DNA of 50,378 nucleotides from Acidimicrobiaceae bacterium (lineage in GTDB: Bacteria; Actinomycetota; Acidimicrobiia; Acidimicrobiales; Palsa-688). Under the pieces are notes generated by a model that was not told the origin of the DNA, searched no databases, and worked only from the letters and a program-made list of their open reading frames with translations. The translations under genes were made by a program, and so were the position numbers. Positions 1 through 9,020 of this stretch are shown in pieces (position 1 is the first letter of the stretch; each line of letters opens with the position of its first letter). The DNA is taken from positions 1-50,378 of the forward strand of contig PMHH01000113.1 in NCBI GenBank assembly GCA_003156595.1, written 5' to 3'.

Positions 1-15
1 ACGGGGCGGGGCGGG

Positions 16-3000
16 TCACGGGGCGGGGCGGCGCCAGCGCTTCGCCAGTTCGTACACCGGCTCGGTCAGCAGATCGACGATCGGCTGCTCCCCGAGACGG
101 TGGTCGTCGAAGGTCGGCTCGGTCTCTGTGACGGCGTCGCGGAGCGCGGAGTAGCGGTTGCGGTAACCGCTGAGGACCGCCTTGGCCGCGTCCGACGACA
201 GGCGATCACGAAAACGGACATGCAGCAGCGTCATCCCCGTCACCTGCGTCCCCTTCGCCTCTGGCACGAGAACCACGGTACGGCCGTCGCTGGCGCCGCG
301 AACCACCGTGACTTCCCGTTCGTCCGCGGCCCGGTGCTTGCTTCCGAGCAGCCGGGGATCGGACCCCGTTCGAGACGCCGGCATGGACAGGACCACCCCA
401 CCCTGATCGACGACCGCGATCGTAGGAGCAGCCGAGGGCGCCCAATCGATGCGGTAGCGGGTGAAGCCGGCGACCTCGGCCACTGACGGGTCCAGCGCGC
501 CAAGAGTGCGCAACGCCCGGTACCCGAGGGTGTCGGGAGGGGCGCCGACGGCCAGCGTGGCTTTGACGAGGGGCACCCCGAAGAGGGCATCCTCGCTGCG
601 GGAGATCCCGACGGTGACGGTCTTGGCCTGGTGCTTGATGGCATCCACCGGGCGGGTCAACTCGTCAATGCCGGCGTTGAGGGCATCCAGCAGATCGGCG
701 ACCAGCGCGCTCGGCACCCCTATCTTGCCCGACTCCAGCTCGTAGCCCTCCAGAGGCAGCACGCCGGTCGCGTAACGCAGCAAGGACACCAGTTGCACGG
801 CAGTGGCGGCTTCGAGGTTTCCGTTGTAGCTGCCGTCGCGCAGGCCGTCCAGGAATGGCTGCGTCAGCCGCTGCAGGTCCGGCCGCAGGCGGTCGATCAG
901 ATCGTCGGGCCCGGTGCCGACCGCCGCTTCGATGGTGGCCCGGGCCTCCCGCAGCGGCCGGGCCTGCGCATCGATCGAGACCGCCGCCTCGTAACCGAAA
1001 AGGTGGCCGACCATGGCCGACAACACGAACGCCAGGCTGGCATCGGTCTCCGGCACCGTGATCACGTCCTGAGCCCAGGCCCGGAAGCGGTCAGCCTCGC
1101 CCTCGGTCGCCACCACCACAGGCGCGGCTTTGTGGGCCCGGTAGATGGCGATCTCCTTCGCCACGTCGTCGGCGTTCGGGCCGCGCAGCCCAGCCGCGCA
1201 GACCAGGATCAGTGGTTCGCAAGACAGGTCGATGTGCTTCTTGTCCTCGGTGGCGTCGCTGGATATGGAGCGGTAGCACAGCTCCGACAACTTGATGCGA
1301 ACCTCCGCCGCGGCGATCCGGTCCGGACCGTTGCCAACCACGGCCCAGTACCGCCGCGGCGGCGCCACGGACGCGGCAATCCGGCCGATCTCCTCCCGGC
1401 AGCCCAGCACCTGCTCCATGGCGGCGGGCAGTTCCCGCAAGGCCCGCAGCACCCGGTCGATCTCGGCCGCCGCGGTTGGTCCGCCCCCAATGTCGACTGC
1501 GGCCACCTGCGCCAGCGCCCCGGCCAGCAGCCACCCGGCGGCGACCTGGGCGTAGAACGCCTTGGTAGACGCCACGCTCATCTCAACGTCGCGGCCGTCG
1601 GACGTGTGCAGGACCCCGTGCGCCTTGGCGGCCAGATCGCTGTTGCGGCGGTTGACCACGGCCACCACGTGGGCGCCACGGGTGCGGACCAGGTCGACGG
1701 TGCGGTTGGTGTCGGTTGTGGTCCCGGACTGGCTGATGGCGACGACCAGGGTGTCGCTCATGTCGTCGGAGAGCCCGAAGCCGGAGAGTTCGGTGGCGGG
1801 AAGCGCCGAGACCGACAATCCCGGCAGGCAGCGGGTGATGGCTGCGGCCACCGCCTGCCCGGCCACCGCCGCGGTGCCTTGCCCGATGACGAGCACCCGC
1901 TCGAGCGTTCCGCCGGCGAGGGCAGCGACCAGGCTGGGCGGGATGGTGTCCTCGCCGACCCGGACCACCAGCCGGCCGTCATCGCCGGTCCCGATCCTTC
2001 CCCGAAGGGTTTTGCGGAACGACGTGGGGGCCTCGGTCAGCTCCTTCAGGAGGAAGTGGTGAAAGTTCGCCCGGTCGATGTCCCTCGTGGTGATCTCGGC
2101 GGTGACCACGTCGTGCGGGTCGAGCGGGAGGGCGCCGCTGTCGTAGCGGGACCGGGTCAATGCCCCCAGGCTGCCGGCGCCTTCCCGGCGCAGGACCATC
2201 ACCTGGCCCCGAGTGGTCTCCCCGTCCATCCGCACGTACTGGGCGGTCTCGTCGACGAGCCCGTACGGCTCGCTGGCGACCACGAAGGCGTCCTCGGCCA
2301 GGCCGACATACAGCGACTGGCCGGACCCGCAGAGCGCCAGATACAGCTCGTCGGGTTCGGCCGCGGCGGAGGCGGCGATGGCCACCGACCCCTCGAAGCG
2401 GGCAACGCTGGCGCGGAACGCCTCCTCCATCGGGGCGCCTGCTCCGAGTCGACGGGACACCATGGCCGGGATGACCTTGGCATCGGTGGTGATCTCCGGA
2501 GCGAAAAGCAGGCCCTCCGAGAGCCGGAGGTCGCCATGGTTGTCGACGTCGCCATTGAGGGCCGCGATCACGTACGGGCCCTCCACCCGGTCCACCTCGT
2601 CGGAGTTGAGGGGATGGGCATTGGCCTCGGAGATGATGCCAACGCTGGCCCACCGGGTATGGCCGATGACGGTGGCACGGGCGCCCGGTCCGGCCAGCGC
2701 CCGAGCCAGGAGGCGGTCGGCGTGAATGGCAGCGCGAAGAACCTTGACGTTGTCGCCGAGCTCGCCGATTTCGGCGGCGGCCTTGTACACCAGGCTCAGG
2801 CAACCGTCCACCGTACGCACAGCGCCGGACCCGAAGAGAGGGTCAGCGGCGCGCCCGTCGACCAGCGCCCGCACGGCGTCATCGGTGAAATCCAGCCCGT
2901 GGCCAGTGATGGACACATGGATCCCGGCCGAGTCCCGGCCCCGTACTTCCAGCCGGTCGATGGCTGCCAGGGCGACCTGGATGGACCACCAGCCATCCAG

Positions 3001-3462
3001 GGCTCCGGGCCCGTCGGGTAGCGGAGGCGATCCTTCCGGCAGTAGGGCGACCACGGCGCGGGCCGTGCCGAGCCGGTCGCGGTCGATTGCCCACCAGGCG
3101 TCCTTGAGGGCGATCAGCTCCGCGTTGACGCGTTCCTGCGCGGGCGGATCGAGATCGAGGGCGCCGCTATCCATCTGCGTTTCCAACCGGGACAAGGCCG
3201 CGCCGATCCGCTCGGTCAGCGCCGCGATGCGGTTGACCGTGTCGGGGGCCGCGAGCAGGCTGCGCAGACCAGGAGTGCCCCGCAGGACCCGGTCGACCTC
3301 TTGCAGGTTGGAGAGGGCCGACCCGAGACGGATCAGGCCCGCCTCATCGGCTGCGGGTGAGGCCAGCAGCTCGACCACACCTTCGAGAGCGGCCAGGATC
3401 TGGCTGGGGTCGGGAGCCGGCCGGGACGACGGCTGGCGGAGGACGGCAACGATCCCGCACAT
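16..3462 (-). CDS. Large GlmS-like protein: N-terminal class II glutamine amidotransferase (Cys2) with long insertion, tandem SIS domains, about 280-aa C-terminal extension
   Basis: 1148-aa ORF starts MCGIVAVL (Cys2 nucleophile), has RGRDSAGIHV, GHTRWASVG, NAHPLN and SIS-type 'VVAISQSGTTTDTNRTV' and 'VASTKAFYAQ' motifs. Confidence 0.88.
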   Translation of the reverse strand: MCGIVAVLRQPSSRPAPDPSQILAALEGVVELLASPAADEAGLIRLGSALSNLQEVDRVLRGTPGLRSLLAAPDTVNRIAALTERIGAALSRLETQMDSGALDLDPPAQERVNAELIALKDAWWAIDRDRLGTARAVVALLPEGSPPLPDGPGALDGWWSIQVALAAIDRLEVRGRDSAGIHVSITGHGLDFTDDAVRALVDGRAADPLFGSGAVRTVDGCLSLVYKAAAEIGELGDNVKVLRAAIHADRLLARALAGPGARATVIGHTRWASVGIISEANAHPLNSDEVDRVEGPYVIAALNGDVDNHGDLRLSEGLLFAPEITTDAKVIPAMVSRRLGAGAPMEEAFRASVARFEGSVAIAASAAAEPDELYLALCGSGQSLYVGLAEDAFVVASEPYGLVDETAQYVRMDGETTRGQVMVLRREGAGSLGALTRSRYDSGALPLDPHDVVTAEITTRDIDRANFHHFLLKELTEAPTSFRKTLRGRIGTGDDGRLVVRVGEDTIPPSLVAALAGGTLERVLVIGQGTAAVAGQAVAAAITRCLPGLSVSALPATELSGFGLSDDMSDTLVVAISQSGTTTDTNRTVDLVRTRGAHVVAVVNRRNSDLAAKAHGVLHTSDGRDVEMSVASTKAFYAQVAAGWLLAGALAQVAAVDIGGGPTAAAEIDRVLRALRELPAAMEQVLGCREEIGRIAASVAPPRRYWAVVGNGPDRIAAAEVRIKLSELCYRSISSDATEDKKHIDLSCEPLILVCAAGLRGPNADDVAKEIAIYRAHKAAPVVVATEGEADRFRAWAQDVITVPETDASLAFVLSAMVGHLFGYEAAVSIDAQARPLREARATIEAAVGTGPDDLIDRLRPDLQRLTQPFLDGLRDGSYNGNLEAATAVQLVSLLRYATGVLPLEGYELESGKIGVPSALVADLLDALNAGIDELTRPVDAIKHQAKTVTVGISRSEDALFGVPLVKATLAVGAPPDTLGYRALRTLGALDPSVAEVAGFTRYRIDWAPSAAPTIAVVDQGGVVLSMPASRTGSDPRLLGSKHRAADEREVTVVRGASDGRTVVLVPEAKGTQVTGMTLLHVRFRDRLSSDAAKAVLSGYRNRYSALRDAVTETEPTFDDHRLGEQPIVDLLTEPVYELAKRWRRPAP

Positions 3463-3519
3463 GGAGCCAGGCTACCGGTCCGAGGGCCTGCCGATCCGGA
3501 CGCGAGCAGCCCGGCTGGT

Positions 3520-5067
3520 TTACCCGCCGGCCATGTTGCGCACGGCGAGTACGCCGAACACCACGCTGGACCCGATCGGCGAGCCGGGCCCGGGGTAGCA
3601 GTGGTTGGTCCACGACGCCATGGTGTTGCCCGCCGCGTACAGGCCTGGCAGGACGGAGCCGTCCTCTCGAAGCGCCCGGGCGGAGCCGTCACAGCGGACC
3701 CCGCCCTTGGTGCCCAGGTCGGCCGGCATGACCTTCCAGGCATAGAAGGGCGGGGTGGAGACCGGCCCCAGGTTCGGATTGGAACCCTGGGTGGCGTCGC
3801 CGAAGAAACGGTCGAAGTCCGACTCGCCCCGATGGAACTGCTCGTCGGTGCCGGCCTCGGCAAACCGGTTGAACTCTTCGACAGTGGCCGCCAGGGCTGC
3901 CCCGGGGATTCCGATCGCGCCCGCCAGGTCCCCCAGCGAAGCGGCCTTGGTGATCGCACCGCTGTCGAACCACTCCGGCCCGATCTCGCGGCCGGGTCGG
4001 GTCGCCGCGAACCCGTACCGGTCGACGTGAGCCTGGTCGACCACGAACCAGCACGGGATGTGGGATATACCGCCGGCGTGGCCCTCGACCATCGCCCGCC
4101 CGAGGCGGTCGTACGGCCAGGACTCGTTGGCGAAGCGAAGCCCGGCTCCGTTGACTATGAGCCCGCCGGGCTTACCCCGCTCGAAGAGCCGGAACGCCAC
4201 TGTCTGGTCGGGCAGCAAGAATCCGGGGGCCCACCAGCACTCCTCCAGCAGCTCGGTGTCGGCTCCCGCGGCCACGGCGGCCCGGAGGGGCCCGCCGGTG
4301 TTGCCCGGCGCGCCGAGGGTCCAGTCGGCCCCTAAAGGTGACTGGTAGCGCCTGCGCAGGTCAGGGTCCTGCTCGAAGCCCCCGGCGGCCAGCAGCACGC
4401 CGCGCTCGGCCCGGATCCGGACGAGCTCGTCGCCGGCGCGTGCCTCCGCACCTACGACGCGACCGTCCTCGGTGACGAGCGACTCGAGCGCGGTGTGGCG
4501 CTGCAGCACGGTGTCCGTTTCGGACAGGGCGACCAGCAGGCGAGACAAGAAGGCCCGGCCGCCAATGACGGTAGGAGCGGGCTCACGCCACCCGCCTCGC
4601 TCGGCGGAGAGGGGCTGGCGCAGGTTCTCGAGGACCTTCTCGTGTCCGGTGGCGTCGAAGTCGAGGGCGTAGATGGACCGACCGGCGGGCAGGGCACCGG
4701 GGACTTCACAGAAGTAGTCGGGGAAGGGACGCCACTCGAATTCCAGCCACGGGCTGGCTTCCAGGTCGGCGATGATCCCAGGCCCGGCTGCCAGGTACGC
4801 GTCGCGAAGCTGGCGCCGAGCGGTTCCGACAGTGGCATCCAGGTACCGTTCGACCAGGTCGGCGGAGTCGACCAGGCCGGCTCGTGCGTTGGCGGGGTTG
4901 AGAGGGATCCACATGCCGCCGCCCGAGTAAGCCGTGGTGCCGCCGAATAGGTCGGTCTTCTCGATGACCACCGTACGCAACCCCGAAGTGGCCGCCGTGA
5001 GCGCGGCCGCCAAGGCTCCGCCGCCGCTGCCGACGACGAGCACGTCGCATTCCTGGTCCCATCCCAT
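3520..5067 (-). CDS. FAD-dependent oxidoreductase, 3-ketosteroid delta1-dehydrogenase / fumarate-reductase flavoprotein-like
   Basis: MGWDQECDVLVVGSGGGALAAALTAATSGLRTVVIEKTDLFGGTTAYSGGGMWIP (Rossmann GxGxxG, KstD-like); C-term GLYAAGNTMASWTNHCYPGPGSPIGSSVVFG. Start moved to internal ATG at 5067 to avoid overlap with TetR. Confidence 0.88.
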   Translation of the reverse strand: MGWDQECDVLVVGSGGGALAAALTAATSGLRTVVIEKTDLFGGTTAYSGGGMWIPLNPANARAGLVDSADLVERYLDATVGTARRQLRDAYLAAGPGIIADLEASPWLEFEWRPFPDYFCEVPGALPAGRSIYALDFDATGHEKVLENLRQPLSAERGGWREPAPTVIGGRAFLSRLLVALSETDTVLQRHTALESLVTEDGRVVGAEARAGDELVRIRAERGVLLAAGGFEQDPDLRRRYQSPLGADWTLGAPGNTGGPLRAAVAAGADTELLEECWWAPGFLLPDQTVAFRLFERGKPGGLIVNGAGLRFANESWPYDRLGRAMVEGHAGGISHIPCWFVVDQAHVDRYGFAATRPGREIGPEWFDSGAITKAASLGDLAGAIGIPGAALAATVEEFNRFAEAGTDEQFHRGESDFDRFFGDATQGSNPNLGPVSTPPFYAWKVMPADLGTKGGVRCDGSARALREDGSVLPGLYAAGNTMASWTNHCYPGPGSPIGSSVVFGVLAVRNMAGG

Positions 5068-5131
5068 GGGCTGGACGGTACCAACCAGAGTGCCCGCCGG
5101 CCCGATCAGGCCCGATGTGCACAGTGTGCGT

Positions 5132-5150
5132 GTTTGCACAACGTGCAAAC
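5132..5150. promoter_or_regulatory. Candidate TetR operator: perfect inverted repeat GTTTGCAC-AAC-GTGCAAAC
   Basis: 8-bp perfect arms, 3-nt spacer, in the 5067/5173 divergent intergenic region just upstream of the TetR start. Confidence 0.7.
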
Positions 5151-5172
5151 TTTTTACTAGAGTGCTCGATCG

Positions 5173-5832
5173 ATGACCGTCGAGCTGGCCCCGTCGCGGC
5201 GAGAACGCAAGAAGCAGGCGACCCGCCAGGCCATCCACGAGGCCGCCTTCACCCTGGCCGAGGAGGATGGGCTGGTAGGGGTGACCGTCGAGGCCATCGC
5301 GGCGCGGGCCGACGTGGCGCCCCGGACGTTCTTCAACTATTTCCCCTCCAAGGAGGAGGCCATCCTCGACTGGGACGGAGAGCGGCCCGAGAGCATGCGT
5401 CGGGCCCTCCTAGCCCGCCCGCTGGCGGAGGACGCCCTCACCGCCCTGCGCCGGGTCATGGAGGACGAGGTGGCTCAGCGGGTCCTTGACGCCGAGCGGG
5501 CCCTGCGCCGGATGCGCCTCATACGATCGGAACCCCACCTGCGGGCGGCCATGGCCGCCTGCTCCGAGGACATGGAGCGCGCCCTGGTGGCCGGCGTCGC
5601 CGAACGGACCGGCCAGGACGTCGACGCCGACCTCTACCCGGCCCTGGTCGTGAGCGCGGCGTGGGGGGCATTCAAGGTCGCCCACCTGCGTTGGAGCGAC
5701 CTCGGCGGGCGCGTCTCCTTCGAGGCCCTGCTGGCGTCCGCCTTCGACACCCTCGCCAATGGCCTGGCCCCACCCGCAATCGACCGACACCCGCACGACC
5801 GCCCCCCGACCCACGAAAGACATCGCCGATGA
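5173..5832 (+). CDS. TetR/AcrR family transcriptional regulator
   Basis: RKKQATRQAIHEAAFTLAEEDGLVGVTVEAIAARADVAPRTFFNYFPSKEEAI is a canonical TetR_N HTH. Confidence 0.93.
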   Translation: MTVELAPSRRERKKQATRQAIHEAAFTLAEEDGLVGVTVEAIAARADVAPRTFFNYFPSKEEAILDWDGERPESMRRALLARPLAEDALTALRRVMEDEVAQRVLDAERALRRMRLIRSEPHLRAAMAACSEDMERALVAGVAERTGQDVDADLYPALVVSAAWGAFKVAHLRWSDLGGRVSFEALLASAFDTLANGLAPPAIDRHPHDRPPTHERHRR

Positions 5833-8276
5833 CCATCGCTCCCGAGGCTCCGGCCGCCCCCTCTACCGAATACACCCACCGCCAGATCATGCTGGTCATG
5901 TCCGGGCTGATGATGGGCATGTTGCTGGCCGCCCTCGACCAGACCATCGTCTCCACCGCGCTCACCACCATCAGCCGGGACTTCCACCGCCTTGACCTCT
6001 ACAGCTGGGTCGTGACCTCCTACCTGCTTACCTCGACGGCCAGCACCCCGTTGTACGGGAAGATCAGCGACGTCTTCGGGCGCAAACGGATCTTCCAATT
6101 CGCCATCGTGATCTTCCTGATCGGCAGCGCCCTATCCGGTCTCAGCCAGAACATGTACCAGCTGATCATCTTCCGGGGCGTGCAGGGGCTGGGGGCGGGC
6201 GGGCTCATGACCCTGGCCATGGCCATTGTCGGCGACGTCATCCCGCCCCGGGAACGGGGCCGCTACCAGGGGTATTTCGGGGCGGTCTTCGGCGTGGCGA
6301 GCGTCATCGGGCCGCTGGTCGGTGGGTTCCTGGTCGACGAGGCCTCGTGGCGGTGGGTGTTCTACGTCAACCTCCCGATCGGGGCAGTGGCCCTGGTGGT
6401 GATCAACCGGGTCCTCCAGCTCGACCACACCCCCCGTCGCAGCAAGATCGACATCCTCGGTTCGGCCCTCATCGTGTCGGGGGTGTCGTTGCTGCTCGTC
6501 GCCGTGCAGGACGCCGGCTCCGCCGCCCGGATCACCACCGCGGCGTGGGCCTACGGCATCCCGGGCGTGATCCTGATCGTGGCGTTCGTGTGGTGGGAGA
6601 CCAAGGCCGAAGAGCCCATCATCCCCTTGCGCTTGTTCAGGAACCGGGTGTTCAGCGTGGCCAACGTCCTGGCGTTCATCACGGGCGCGGTGATGTTCGG
6701 GGCGTTGATCTTCCTGCCCCAGTACTTCCAGCGCGTCCGCGGCATCAGCCCGACCCTGTCGGGCCTGCGGCTGCTACCGATGCTGGCAGGGATGCTCATC
6801 ACCTCGATCAGTTCGGGTCGGCTGATCTCGAAGCTGGGTCGCTACAAGGCGTTCGTGGTCGCCGGGACCGGGATCCTGGCCGTGGGGCTCGGCTGGATGA
6901 CCACCATCGGTTTCCAGACCAGCGGCTGGCTGCTGTCCGCCATGCTGTTCGTGGTGGGCGCCGGCCTCGGCCTCTTCGCAGTCGCCAGCGTGGTGGCGGC
7001 CCTATGCACGGACGTCGGCGAGCTCATCGCCGTCCGCTTCGCCATGGGCGCCGCGGCCGCCCTGATCTACCCGACCACCCTGTCGATCATCACCAACACC
7101 TTCCCGGACCGCCGGGCCCGGGCCGCCGCGATCGGAGCGTGGGGAGCGGTGACCGGGCTCGGGGTCGCCACTGGCCCGGTGATCGGGGGCGCGCTGCTCG
7201 AACGGTTCTGGTGGGGATCGGTCTTCTTGGCCTTGATCCCCGTCGCCATCGTGGCCCTGGTGGGCGCCTGGCTCGTCGTGCCCCGATCCCGTCTGGCCGA
7301 CCGCGCGCCCCTCGACCGCACCGGCTTGGGGCTGTCCGTGGTGGCCCTCGGCAGCCTGGTGTTCACCATCATCGAGGCGCCTGATCACGGTTGGCTCAGC
7401 CCTCGCAGCATGGCCGGCTTCCTGCTGACCGCCGGCGTGGTGGTCCTGTTCGTAGGCTGGGAACGCAGCCGCCAGGACCCCATGCTCGACGTCGGCCTCT
7501 TCACCAACTTGCGGTTCTCTGCGGCCAGTGGCTCGGTGACCGTCGCATTCTTCTCGCTGTTCGGGTTCATCTTCCTGATCACCCAGTATTTCCAGCAGCT
7601 GCGTGACTACAGCCCCCTGTCGACGGGCGTGCGGATCCTCCCGGTGGCATTCAGCATCGCCGTCTCTTCCATCGTCGGGTCCCGCCTGCTCGTGCGACTC
7701 GGCAACAAGGCCGTCGTAGCCGGCGGGCTGCTGTCCCTCGCGGCCGCCTTCGCCTGGATCGCCATGTCGGCTTCCTTGGTGAAATATGACCTGATCGCGG
7801 CGCAGATGGTTCTCCTCGGAACGGGCATGGGGCTGACGTCCGCTGGCGCCACCGAGTCGATCATGGGAGTCGTCAAGCCCGAGCAGGCCGGCGCCGGCAG
7901 CGCAGTCAACGACGCCACCCGCGAGATCGGTGGAACCCTCGGTGTCGCCGTTCTCGGCAGCGTCTATTCGACTCTCTACGCCCACAGCCTGGACCGGTCC
8001 TCCGCCGTGCCGGCCGCGCTGCTCCATCGGGCCACGACCAGTTTCGGGGCCGGTCGGGCCGTCGCCACCCACTTGCAGGGCGCCGCCGGGGTGGCCTTCG
8101 GCCACGCGGTCACGCAGTCATTCATGGTCGGTCTGCACGCCGCGTGCTTCGTGGCTGCCGGCGTGTGCCTGACTGGCGCCGTCGCCGTCACGGCCCTTCT
8201 CCCCAGCCGCCCGGGTCAGGCGCCCGCTCTCGCCGCCGCCTCGGCCTCCGCTCCCCCGTGCCCCGCGACGGTGTAG
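5829..8276 (+). CDS. DHA2-family (EmrB/QacA-type) MFS transporter, apparent in-frame fusion of two MFS copies
   Basis: ATG overlaps TetR stop (ATGA). MTIAPEAPAAPSTEYTHRQIMLVMSGLMMGMLLAALDQTIVSTALTTI is a DHA2 start; a second set of MFS motifs (RFAMGAAAALIYPTTLSIITNTFPDRRARAAAIGAWGAVTGLGVATGPVIGG) begins at about residue 385. Confidence 0.88.
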   Translation: MTIAPEAPAAPSTEYTHRQIMLVMSGLMMGMLLAALDQTIVSTALTTISRDFHRLDLYSWVVTSYLLTSTASTPLYGKISDVFGRKRIFQFAIVIFLIGSALSGLSQNMYQLIIFRGVQGLGAGGLMTLAMAIVGDVIPPRERGRYQGYFGAVFGVASVIGPLVGGFLVDEASWRWVFYVNLPIGAVALVVINRVLQLDHTPRRSKIDILGSALIVSGVSLLLVAVQDAGSAARITTAAWAYGIPGVILIVAFVWWETKAEEPIIPLRLFRNRVFSVANVLAFITGAVMFGALIFLPQYFQRVRGISPTLSGLRLLPMLAGMLITSISSGRLISKLGRYKAFVVAGTGILAVGLGWMTTIGFQTSGWLLSAMLFVVGAGLGLFAVASVVAALCTDVGELIAVRFAMGAAAALIYPTTLSIITNTFPDRRARAAAIGAWGAVTGLGVATGPVIGGALLERFWWGSVFLALIPVAIVALVGAWLVVPRSRLADRAPLDRTGLGLSVVALGSLVFTIIEAPDHGWLSPRSMAGFLLTAGVVVLFVGWERSRQDPMLDVGLFTNLRFSAASGSVTVAFFSLFGFIFLITQYFQQLRDYSPLSTGVRILPVAFSIAVSSIVGSRLLVRLGNKAVVAGGLLSLAAAFAWIAMSASLVKYDLIAAQMVLLGTGMGLTSAGATESIMGVVKPEQAGAGSAVNDATREIGGTLGVAVLGSVYSTLYAHSLDRSSAVPAALLHRATTSFGAGRAVATHLQGAAGVAFGHAVTQSFMVGLHAACFVAAGVCLTGAVAVTALLPSRPGQAPALAAASASAPPCPATV

Positions 8277-8283
8277 CGGCCCG

Positions 8284-8451
8284 TCAGGTTGGGGGGCCGG
8301 CCCAATCGGAGTGAGGGTCTGACGCCGGGAACGAGTCAGCCTCTTGCTCGTCTAAGTAGTCGTCGGCTGCGACACCGAAGGCTTTCGGCTCGCTCCTCTG
8401 GTCCACTGGCGCGGTATCGGCAGGGTCGTGGTTGGGTCTCGGATCGGCCAT
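8284..8451 (-). CDS. Small conserved acidic protein, 55 aa, with ESFPASDP-like motif
   Basis: Hand-translated (below ORF-track cutoff): MADPRPNHDPADTAPVDQRSEPKAFGVAADDYLDEQEADSFPASDPHSDWAGPPT*; the FPASDPxxxWxG tail resembles a recurrent small-protein motif. Confidence 0.55.
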   Translation of the reverse strand: MADPRPNHDPADTAPVDQRSEPKAFGVAADDYLDEQEADSFPASDPHSDWAGPPT

Positions 8452-8542
8452 GGGCACTCCTGGAGGCGGCGCGTACCGATCGACGCTAGCCGGTCCCTTG
8501 ATCGATCCGGCGGGCTGTCGTAGTGTTTCTCAGGAGCCAACA

Positions 8543-9020
8543 TTGTTTCAAGAAAGTAAACTCACTGCGTTTCCGATCGACGTAGCTCAAGTAGACGACC
8601 CCACGGCTGTCGGTGCCTGGTTGGAGCGACACGGCATCGAGGCGGTCCACATCGGCGTGTTCGACGCCACGGGAACGCTCGCGGCAGAAACGGTTCCCGG
8701 CCCACTCGGCGATCGACGCTCACCGCCGTGACCGCGCCCACTGTCAACTCCTACCGCCGCTTCGCGGACGCCGGTTTCTGGGCCCCGGTCTTCGCCGATT
8801 GGGGCTTCCAGAATCGCACCACGGCCGGCAAGACGGTAGCGCGCATCCTGTCGACCCTCGGGGAAGCCCTCGACGCCCTCGAAGCCGACCAGATCGTCAA
8901 AGCGGCTCTGCCGGGCGAGATGTACCGGGTATTCAGTCACTACAAGCGGGACGAGTGGGAACGCTTCATCGCTACCATCAGCGACTGGGACATCAGGAGT
9001 ACCTGGACATCCTCCCTTAA
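8543..9020 (+). pseudogene. Glutamine synthetase (GlnA/GlnT-like) remnant with large internal deletions and frameshifts
   Basis: N-term 'VDDPTAVGAWLERHGIEAVHIGVFDATGTL' then frameshift to 'RQKRFPA'; C-term 'LTAVTAPTVNSYRRFADAGFWAPVFADWGFQNRTT' joined to 'AGKTVARILSTLGEALDALEADQIVKAALPGEMYRVFSHYKRDEWERF'; final EYLDILP* only in another frame. Confidence 0.8.

Noticed and set aside
1979-2803. 274-aa minus-strand ORF inside the GlmS-like gene
   Set aside because: Arg/Gly/Pro-rich out-of-frame translation of the real gene.
631-3021. 796-aa plus-strand ORF opposite the GlmS-like gene
   Set aside because: Low-complexity G/R/H/P-rich shadow ORF antisense to a strongly supported CDS; typical of high-GC DNA.
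6347-8105. Long ORFs 6347-7384 (+) and 7002-8105 (-) over the MFS gene
   Set aside because: Alternative frames of the transporter; composition is Arg/Gly/His-rich with no motifs.
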